Source: JBEIDK01 sp040383485 | GTDB lineage: Bacteria; Bacteroidota; Bacteroidia; UBA4408 | Direction of reading: 5' to 3' | NCBI GenBank assembly: GCA_040383485.1 | Contig: JBEIDK010000186.1 | Span: forward strand, 1 to 5,318 | Length of the DNA: 5,318 nucleotides | Part shown: positions 1 through 5,318 of the stretch, piece by piece | Numbering within the stretch: the stretch's first letter is position 1 | Layout: the number at the start of each line of letters is the position of its first letter | Translations under genes and position numbers: made by a program | The notes under the pieces: generated by a model | Seen by the model: the letters and a program-made list of their open reading frames with translations, nothing else | Database searches by the model: none | What the model was told of the DNA's origin: nothing

Positions 1-1985
1 ACGTAACTTGAGTCAACCAAAATGGTTCTTGTAAAACCTTCACAAACTTCAGTTTGAGAGGTAGTTAATATTTGAGGAGTAGGAAGGCCTGCTGTATTTA
101 TAACTTTTTGTGAGGATGTAGCTTGGCATCCGTTATTATCTGTAACAGTAACGGTATAGCTTCCTGGTTGGTTTGTTAGTAAATTCTGTGTTGTTTGAGT
201 AGGAATATTCATTCCGTTCAATGTCCAAACGTATGATGCAAAATTTAAAGTAGACAATTGAATTGACTGCCCTGAACAAATGCTGATGGTATTATTAGGA
301 AGAATAACAGGAACTGGAGGTGCATATAGACTTGTATTTACACTATTTACATTTGTACATCCATTAACATCTGTTATCAAAACATTATAATTACCTGCTT
401 GTGTAACATTAATAGTATTTGTTGTTGTAGGCAATGGTGTTGTACCTAAAGCCCAATTATAAGTAGCTGCTCCAGTTGGAGTTGCAATAATATTAATGTT
501 TCCTCCAGGGCAAAAAGAAAAAATTCCGGTAGAAGATTGGAAAGTAATATTAAACGCAATAATAGTATCTGTTATCAGAACATTTGAAGTATCAATACAA
601 CCATTCACATCGGTAAAAACCAAACTATAATTACCCTTATTTGTAACTTGTAAACTACTGCTTGTAGCCCCAATAATTGCAGCAGAGTTATCAAGCCATT
701 GAAGTAAACCAACAGCACCGGCAGTTGCTGAAAGTGTTACACTATTTCCTTGACAAAAGGTAAGGGAAGAACTTGCATTAATAAGAATATTTGGCAACAC
801 ATTTACCGTAATAATAATTGGAGGAGAAAACCCACTGCAACCAGCAGCGTCAGTAACTTGTACACTATATAATCCGGTTGAGTTTACCGTTATTGTTTGA
901 GATGTTTGGCCTGCAATAACAGTTCCTGCCTCTAACCATTGATAACTAACATTTGTGAATGCTCCAGCATCAAGAGAAACATTACCACCTTGACAAAAGG
1001 TTGTGTCGCCAGTTGCAGTAATATTTATTGGTTGATTAAATCCATTTGAAACAAACACAATTGAAGTTGTATCGCTACATCCATTTGCAGAGACTATTAA
1101 GCTATATGAATCCGAAACTGTTACCAACAAACTATTGGCATTAGCACCAGTAATTAAATTTGTAGTGTTATTTAGCCATTGATAGCTTGTATAATTATTA
1201 GGAACACTCAATGTCATAGATGCAACCGTGCATAAGGATAAGCTTGGATCTGTTGAGGTTATTGTAGGAACAATAACGGAGTCCACATTTAAAGTTGCAC
1301 TTACGAGTGCTGTACAACCGTTTGCGTCACTCACTTGCACAGAGTATACTCCTTCGGAAGTTGCAATATAATTTGAACTATTTGCACTTGAAATATTATT
1401 GCCATTTAATATCCATTGATAGTTAAATCCAGAAGAAGGGGTAACGCTGTAATTTAAACTGTTCCCTAAACAAATGTTTGCAATACCTGGCGGAGAAATA
1501 TTTGCAATAATTGATGGTGATACATTTACCAGTATAATATTTGAGGTATCAATGCAAGACCCATCAGTAATTACAACAGCATAACTCCCTGTTATTATTG
1601 CTGCAAAAGTAGATTGTGTAGCTCCTGCTATGGCAATGTTATTTAACAGCCATTGATATTGAAAGGAAAACCCAGTATTGGAAGATAATACAACCGAATC
1701 TCCGATACAAAAATTAGTAGGACCACTAGGAGTGATTTGTGCATTTAAAACGTTTGGAGCATTTATAAGAATAGAAGGAGTAGTTATGGCACAGCCTTGG
1801 TCAATTACAGTTAACGTGTAACTTCCAGATTGTGTTATAGTAACAGTATCGTTTGTTGCTCCTGGAATTGCCACATTGTTATTGAGCCACTGATAGCTAG
1901 TATAGGTAGGTGGAGCAATTAAATTTAAACTAAGTGAAGCGCAAGTGGCAACAACATTTGCTTGATTTACAATTGGTGGAATTGC
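1..1985 (-). repeat. Tandem array of Ig-like repeats, about 240 bp period
   Basis: This is the repeat part of the large secreted protein (residues about 304-964). Each unit has a first Cys, a Trp 17-19 residues later in a YQWL-like motif, a GxYxVxVTD-like strand, and a second Cys, mostly in (N)GC. The Trp residues are 336, 415, 494, 573, 653, 733, 814 and 890, spaced 76-81. The Cys pairs are 318/368, 396/447, 475/527, 555/606, 634/686, 714/766, 795/846 and 873/923, spaced 50-52. A ninth unit begins with C951 and is cut by the window edge. The pairing suggests one disulfide per domain, as in Ig-type beta sandwiches of oxidised extracellular proteins (inference). The units have diverged in DNA sequence; only short words such as the reverse complement of TATCAATGG recur, so this is an old array and not a recent duplication. 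Confidence 0.9.
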
Positions 1986-2894
1986 GTTTATTACCTCTAA
2001 ATAAAATGGTTTAACTTTTGTGAATGAACCGCATACGTTTGTAACTGTTAAAGATACATTATAAAAACCAGGGAAAGGATAACATATTCCAGTTGGATTT
2101 TGTATGTTAGAGCTAACATTGTTGGTACCAATGAGTGCCCAATTCCAAGCAGTAACGTTTGAAGCTACTGGCGTTAAATCAGTAAAACTTATACAATCGT
2201 TTGGACAAAGAGTGGTATCGGAAGCTGTAAAATTTATAACAGGAGGCACTCCATTTGTGGCTCCTTTAGAAATTTGAACCCCTGAACGAACTTCCCAAGT
2301 GCTGCTGCCATCACACTTGCGTGCCATAGTATTGCCATTGCCACCGTTTGAGGTAAACTGGGCTCCTGCAGGAAATTGAGCAATACTCAATTGATTTATT
2401 GTAACCGATCCGCATGCATTAACCCCGTTAATAGTTAATGGTGTTGCCGGCAATGTAGGCAATGTTGAACTTTCCCAAGTAGTGCCATCTATTGCAATTT
2501 GATTATTATCATAAAGTGCTATAAAATCGCTTGTATTTGAAAGCACACCTTGTTGTAGAGATGAAGGATAATCAATTACATTAGTTGAAGCCCATGACAA
2601 ATCAACTGGTCCAAAATTTGGACTTCCTAATACAAAAAAAGAAAATGGTTGTATTACTGAACCTACAGGGAAAATAACTGCAAATTTTTTTGTTATTAAT
2701 GTATAGCAACTTATATCTAAAGGTGAGTTGTTCGAATTATAAAGTTCAATCCAATCTGCAGTATTGGGTACACACTGCCCATCACATGCATCATTAGGAT
2801 TTATCATTATTTCATTAAGTAATAATCCTTGAGAAAACGAAGATGATTCAATAAGCAGAAACAAAAACAAAAAAATTTGAAATACCTTTCTCAT
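1..2894 (-). CDS. Secreted multidomain repeat protein: lamin-tail, PKD and Ig-like repeats (C-terminus beyond the window)
   Basis: The frame is open without a stop from the ATG at 2894 to base 1, giving 964 complete codons and no end. I read the translation through and saw no frameshift. Residues 1-22 are a signal peptide: MRKV, then a Phe/Leu-rich core, ending SSSFSQ before G23. Residues about 24-205 look like a lamin-tail domain (LLLNEIMINPN, DWIELYN, then a TWEV end at about W200), a beta-sandwich domain often near the N-terminus of exported Bacteroidota proteins. Residues about 219-302 are a PKD domain (CISFTD, W250/W252, FPGFYNVSLTVTNVCGS). From about 304 on there are eight complete Ig-like repeats and the start of a ninth. 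Such proteins are usually exported and act at the cell surface in adhesion or gliding, or are released; that is family knowledge. I infer a type IX sorting domain or gliding-type C-terminal domain beyond the window. The ATG is the natural start because the signal peptide begins there. No enzymatic domain is visible, and the ligand is unknown. Confidence 0.93.
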   Translation of the reverse strand, partial: MRKVFQIFLFLFLLIESSSFSQGLLLNEIMINPNDACDGQCVPNTADWIELYNSNNSPLDISCYTLITKKFAVIFPVGSVIQPFSFFVLGSPNFGPVDLSWASTNVIDYPSSLQQGVLSNTSDFIALYDNNQIAIDGTTWESSTLPTLPATPLTINGVNACGSVTINQLSIAQFPAGAQFTSNGGNGNTMARKCDGSSTWEVRSGVQISKGATNGVPPVINFTASDTTLCPNDCISFTDLTPVASNVTAWNWALIGTNNVSSNIQNPTGICYPFPGFYNVSLTVTNVCGSFTKVKPFYLEVINAIPPIVNQANVVATCASLSLNLIAPPTYTSYQWLNNNVAIPGATNDTVTITQSGSYTLTVIDQGCAITTPSILINAPNVLNAQITPSGPTNFCIGDSVVLSSNTGFSFQYQWLLNNIAIAGATQSTFAAIITGSYAVVITDGSCIDTSNIILVNVSPSIIANISPPGIANICLGNSLNYSVTPSSGFNYQWILNGNNISSANSSNYIATSEGVYSVQVSDANGCTALVSATLNVDSVIVPTITSTDPSLSLCTVASMTLSVPNNYTSYQWLNNTTNLITGANANSLLVTVSDSYSLIVSANGCSDTTSIVFVSNGFNQPINITATGDTTFCQGGNVSLDAGAFTNVSYQWLEAGTVIAGQTSQTITVNSTGLYSVQVTDAAGCSGFSPPIIITVNVLPNILINASSSLTFCQGNSVTLSATAGAVGLLQWLDNSAAIIGATSSSLQVTNKGNYSLVFTDVNGCIDTSNVLITDTIIAFNITFQSSTGIFSFCPGGNINIIATPTGAATYNWALGTTPLPTTTNTINVTQAGNYNVLITDVNGCTNVNSVNTSLYAPPVPVILPNNTISICSGQSIQLSTLNFASYVWTLNGMNIPTQTTQNLLTNQPGSYTVTVTDNNGCQATSSQKVINTAGLPTPQILTTSQTEVCEGFTRTILVDSSY

Positions 2895-2967
2895 CAAAAT
2901 AAATTAATGTGCAAAATACGTATTTATAGTAATAATAAGTTAAGGAAAAGTTAAATGAATTTACAAT
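2895..2967 (-). promoter_or_regulatory. Spacer before the large repeat protein; possible promoter region
   Basis: This AT-rich gap of 73 bases lies between the desaturase stop and the ATG of the repeat protein. On the minus strand the heptamer TATTTTG occurs twice, 17 bases apart (2918-2912 and 2901-2895, the second touching the ATG). It is one base short of the TAnnTTTG -7 box of Bacteroidota promoters, and I see no convincing TTG -33 partner. There is no purine-rich Shine-Dalgarno sequence before the ATG. I find no strong GC stem with a T tract, so no intrinsic terminator for the desaturase is supported. The region could carry a promoter of its own or simply be an untranslated link in a longer transcript. 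Confidence 0.25.
2914..2925. repeat. 12-bp perfect palindrome upstream of the repeat-protein gene
   Basis: AAATACGTATTT is identical on both strands and is centred between 2919 and 2920, about 25 bases before the ATG at 2894. It has no loop, so it is more like a dimeric-regulator operator than an RNA hairpin. It overlaps one of the two TATTTTG heptamers. In such AT-rich sequence a short palindrome can arise by chance, so a role is only a possibility. Confidence 0.35.
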
Positions 2968-4434
2968 TTAATCAACTAAGCAATCAACAGCTATTTTACC
3001 TGATAACATTGCAAGTGGAATGCCACCTCCAGGGTGCACACTTCCGCCACAAAAATATAGATTACGAACCTTATTTGAAAAATTTTTATGCCTAAGAAAT
3101 GCCGCCCATTTACTATTGCTTGCGCTACCATAAAGCGAACCTCCAAATGAAGAAGTATTTATTTCTATTTTTCTAGGATCCAAAACACTTTCAACCTCAA
3201 TAAAATCTTCAATGTTTACCTTTAATATTCTATTCAGTTTGTGAACAATGTTTTTTCTGGCTTTTTCAACCATCAAATCCCAGTCTTGAGTTCCATCATT
3301 GTGAGGTGCATTAATCATGACAAACCAATTTTCACAGTTTAATGGAGCGTCTTCAATTGAATATTTTGATGTGATATTAATGTAAATAGTTGGGTCTTCA
3401 CTAATTGAGTACTCATTGAATATTTTATGAAATTCTTCTTCATAATTACTTGCAAAAAATATATTATGCAATCCTAATTCCTTAAATTCCTTTTTTATTC
3501 CCCAAAAAAAGACAATTCCACTGCTTGACTTTTCTTCATATTTTACATTGTTGGGCATTATTAAATTTGGTAACAATTTTTTATAAGTTTGGTAAATGTC
3601 CATATTACTAAATACAGCATCTGTAGCAATAAATTCAGAATTTACATTTATGCCTATTGCTCTATTACCTTCGATTATAATCTCCGTTACCTTGCAGTTA
3701 AACTCAAACTTAACACCTAAATCATTAGCAAGTTTTTTAAGTGACATTGCAATTTGAAACATTCCACCTGTTGGATAAAACGCTCCAATGTTATGCTCAA
3801 GATGAGGAATAAGACTTAACAATGATGGCGCTTTGTAAGGATTAGAGCCATTATAAGTTGCAAACCTATTAAAGTACTGAACAATTTTTGGGTTCTCGAT
3901 TTTCTTTTTATTGAAAGAATTTAGACTACCAAACAGTGGCAACTTATACAATTGAATCAAAGAGATAAGTGTCTTTAAATTCAAAAAAGTTTTCATTTTA
4001 TGCAAACTGTTTTCAAGAAAAACATGTTTTGTAAGCTTATAACTTTTGCGTGATTTATTTAAATATTCAATTACTGTCTTTTCTTCTATTAGGGCTAGTC
4101 TATGCAGTTCTTGTGCAAATTTTTCATTTGATGAATACGACTTGAACCTAGTTCCATCTTCATAAAAATAATTAGTAATTGTATCAAGCTTTTTGTATTT
4201 CAAATAATCAGAAAAATTCTTTTTACATTCATCAAATAACTCTTCAAACAATTCTGGCATTGTAAATAAAGACGGGCCACAATCGAACCTGTATTTCCCT
4301 AAAGCTAATTGGCTAAGTTTACCACCTACTTCACTATTGGATTCATAAACTGATACATCATATCCTTTGTTTGCTAACCTTATTGCCGCACTTAAACCTG
4401 CTATACCACTTCCAATAACTACTGCTTTTTTCAA
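2968..4434 (-). CDS. Phytoene desaturase family FAD-dependent oxidoreductase (CrtI/CrtD type)
   Basis: The product of about 488 residues has the usual length and layout of CrtI-type carotenoid desaturases. The N-terminal Rossmann motif for FAD is GSGIAG (G8, G10, G13) followed by VYE (E31) and VGGK. FDCGPS follows at about 50-55, and the C-terminal FAD-contact segment is NLYFCGG then SVHPGGGIPLAMLSGKIA (about 458-482). Enzymes of this family take hydrogens from phytoene or later carotenes at the membrane, or saturate or isomerise related polyenes. The HPGGGIPL ending reminds me more of the CrtD-like (hydroxycarotenoid 3,4-desaturase) branch than of classic CrtI, but this is recall and not an alignment. 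No ATG is available: an in-frame TAA lies directly before a TTG at 4446, and a second TTG at 4434 gives the classic MKKAVVIGSG start. I prefer 4434; using 4446 would add four residues and overlap the ATPase gene by 10 bases. No other carotenoid gene lies in the window. Confidence 0.92.
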   Translation of the reverse strand: MKKAVVIGSGIAGLSAAIRLANKGYDVSVYESNSEVGGKLSQLALGKYRFDCGPSLFTMPELFEELFDECKKNFSDYLKYKKLDTITNYFYEDGTRFKSYSSNEKFAQELHRLALIEEKTVIEYLNKSRKSYKLTKHVFLENSLHKMKTFLNLKTLISLIQLYKLPLFGSLNSFNKKKIENPKIVQYFNRFATYNGSNPYKAPSLLSLIPHLEHNIGAFYPTGGMFQIAMSLKKLANDLGVKFEFNCKVTEIIIEGNRAIGINVNSEFIATDAVFSNMDIYQTYKKLLPNLIMPNNVKYEEKSSSGIVFFWGIKKEFKELGLHNIFFASNYEEEFHKIFNEYSISEDPTIYINITSKYSIEDAPLNCENWFVMINAPHNDGTQDWDLMVEKARKNIVHKLNRILKVNIEDFIEVESVLDPRKIEINTSSFGGSLYGSASNSKWAAFLRHKNFSNKVRNLYFCGGSVHPGGGIPLAMLSGKIAVDCLVD

Positions 4435-4436
4435 AA

Positions 4437-5183
4437 CTAAAACCAATTAATGATATCTACCAACTTTAATTTTCCTTTTTCTACTTCATTAAAATCTTTT
4501 TCTATTTTTCCTTGATTCATAAAAATCAATCTATTGCCATATTCAATAGCATCTTTCATTCTATGGGTAACCAATATAGTAGTGATTTTAAACTTATTTA
4601 TAATTTCATTTGCAGTACTCATAACAATCTCTGCACTTCGCGGGTCAAGCGCCGCAACAGGTTCGTCCATCAAAAGAACTTTTGTATCGCACATAGTTGC
4701 CATAAGTAAAGTTAAAGCCTGCCTCTGCCCACCGCTTAGTAAGCCAATTGGTGTATCTAATCTATTTTCAAGTCCTAATTTCAAAATTGCTACTCTTTCC
4801 TTTACTACATCTCTAAATTCATTTGTTAGTCCAATTTTAAGTTTTTTTGATGCAATTCTTAAAGATGCCAACCTGAAATTTTCAATAATGCTAAGCTCTG
4901 AAGCAGTACCGTACAAAGGATTTTGAAATAGCCTAGCAATTAAATGACTTCTCTCAAAATCTAATTTATTAGTAAGGTTTTGTCCGTCAATAAGTATTTG
5001 ACCGCTATCAAGTAAAAAACTACCTGAAATAGAATTTAATAAGCTTGATTTTCCACTGCCATTACTTCCGAGTAATACAATGAATTGACCATTTATAATA
5101 TCTAAATTAATACCATTTAAAGCAATTGATTTATTTGCATTATTAGCATTAAAAGTTTTATGCGCATCAATAATTCTTATCAT
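4437..5183 (-). CDS. ABC transporter ATPase, TrpX-associated uncharacterised type
   Basis: This 248-residue single nucleotide-binding domain is full length and has every expected motif: Walker A GSNGSGKS (39-46), Q-loop Q87 in RLFQNP, signature LSGGQ (149-153), Walker B VLLMDEP with D173 and E174, D-loop ALDP (178-181) and H-loop H207 in VTHRM. It should hydrolyse ATP in the cytoplasm and drive a membrane permease. The stretch FQNPLYGTASELSIIEN and the following SGGQRQALTLLMATM resemble the ATPases that accompany TrpX-type (COG2984) substrate-binding proteins and their permeases; the substrate of this type is poorly known. Neither partner is in the window: the downstream neighbour is a carotenoid-type desaturase, and upstream is the tail of a probable MarC protein. 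The ATG at 5183 places the first beta strand (MIRIIDAHKTF) normally. Its TAG stop (4439-4437) lies two bases before the preferred start of the desaturase, so the two are probably coupled. General-class assignment is certain; the subfamily is recalled from motifs. Confidence 0.95.
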   Translation of the reverse strand: MIRIIDAHKTFNANNANKSIALNGINLDIINGQFIVLLGSNGSGKSSLLNSISGSFLLDSGQILIDGQNLTNKLDFERSHLIARLFQNPLYGTASELSIIENFRLASLRIASKKLKIGLTNEFRDVVKERVAILKLGLENRLDTPIGLLSGGQRQALTLLMATMCDTKVLLMDEPVAALDPRSAEIVMSTANEIINKFKITTILVTHRMKDAIEYGNRLIFMNQGKIEKDFNEVEKGKLKLVDIINWF

Positions 5184-5193
5184 AATTTTATAA

Positions 5194-5224
5194 CAAAAAT
5201 AAAACCCTAAAAGTTTGCGTTCAA
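5194..5224 (-). promoter_or_regulatory. Candidate Bacteroidota-type promoter before the ABC ATPase
   Basis: Read on the minus strand, TTG (5224-5222) is followed after 20 bases by TATTTTTG (5201-5194), an exact match to the TAnnTTTG -7 box described for Bacteroidota sigma factor, with spacing in the known range. The -33 part lies inside the last codons of the upstream gene. Only 10 bases separate the -7 box from the ATG at 5183, so the transcript would have almost no leader. In AT-rich DNA this match could be chance. Confidence 0.35.
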
Positions 5225-5318
5225 TTGAAATAACTTCACTGCTAATGCTAAAATAATTACACCAAAAACCTTGCGCAATACCTCTATTCCTCCTGTACCA
5301 ATTAGTCTTTCAATTACA
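5207..5318 (-). CDS. C-terminal fragment of a membrane protein, probably MarC family
   Basis: Thirty-six residues and a TAG stop (5209-5207) are visible; the gene's 5' part is beyond the right edge. The fragment reads RLIGTGGIEVLRKVFGVI and then a hydrophobic run LALAVKLF, ending QLNANF. A (T)G-I-x-V-x-(R)-(K/I)-x-x-G-x-I-L-A-x-A-(V/I) pattern followed by a short polar end is how MarC/UPF0056 inner-membrane proteins typically finish, with the last transmembrane helix here at about FGVIILALAVKLF. MarC proteins have several membrane helices and no firmly established substrate. The gene ends 23 bases before the ABC ATPase, so both may share a transcript, though a candidate promoter lies across its end. 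With so little sequence, another small multi-helix membrane protein is possible. Confidence 0.6.
   Translation of the reverse strand, partial: VIERLIGTGGIEVLRKVFGVIILALAVKLFQLNANF

Noticed and set aside
1..1985. Periodic 240-bp repeats as a possible CRISPR or satellite array
   Set aside because: The period is explained fully by protein domains in one open frame; the DNA units are diverged and no short identical repeat with unique spacers exists.
2946..2967. Weak inverted repeat TAAAT/ATTTA after the desaturase stop as a terminator
   Set aside because: The stem is only five A/T pairs with a two-base loop and no following T tract; it cannot be supported as an intrinsic terminator.
4420..4440. 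A-rich run near the ATPase/desaturase junction as a programmed frameshift site
   Set aside because: The ATPase frame ends at its TAG before the A run, and both proteins are complete separately, so no fusion product is needed.
4512..4709. Plus-strand open frame of 65 codons
   Set aside because: It lies wholly antisense to the intact ABC ATPase gene, has no recognisable domain and no start signals; it is a shadow frame.
4534..4926. Plus-strand open frame of 130 codons
   Set aside because: It is antisense to the conserved ATPase motifs, and its apparent composition follows from the reverse complement of those codons; no family resemblance.

Overview
The window is AT-rich and fits the Bacteroidota. 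The evidence is a secreted multidomain protein of the lamin-tail, PKD and Ig-like-repeat kind common in that phylum, a signal peptide ending in a phylum-typical S-Q-G stretch, a carotenoid-type desaturase with the HPGGGIPL C-terminus I associate with Bacteroidota homologues, genes without clear Shine-Dalgarno sequences, and a TAnnTTTG-type -7 box. This is inferred from style and protein families; there is no rRNA or other phylogenetic marker here.

Everything recognisable is on the minus strand, so the window is read from right to left. At 5207-5318 are the last 36 codons of a membrane protein, probably of the MarC family. After 23 bases comes an ABC transporter ATPase (4437-5183) that resembles the ATPases of TrpX-type uncharacterised uptake systems. 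It is followed almost without a gap by a CrtI/CrtD-family FAD-dependent desaturase (2968-4434), whose only possible starts are TTG codons beside the ATPase stop. A 73-base spacer (2895-2967), holding a 12-bp perfect palindrome, leads to a very long gene that starts at 2894 and is still open at base 1. It encodes at least 964 residues: signal peptide, lamin-tail domain, PKD domain, then eight complete Ig-like repeats of 76-81 residues and the beginning of a ninth.

The ATPase and desaturase are probably co-transcribed and translationally coupled. Their functional link is not obvious: no permease or substrate-binding protein of the transporter is visible, and no other carotenoid gene is visible. 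The large gene probably encodes an exported or surface-attached protein; its C-terminus, which would show whether it uses the type IX secretion system, is outside the window. There are no RNA genes, insertion sequences or CRISPR arrays that I can support, and no gene-free stretch above 300 bases. I do not see a clearly new system; the most notable points are the regular repeat architecture, the forced TTG start with coupling, and the orphan ATPase/desaturase pairing.
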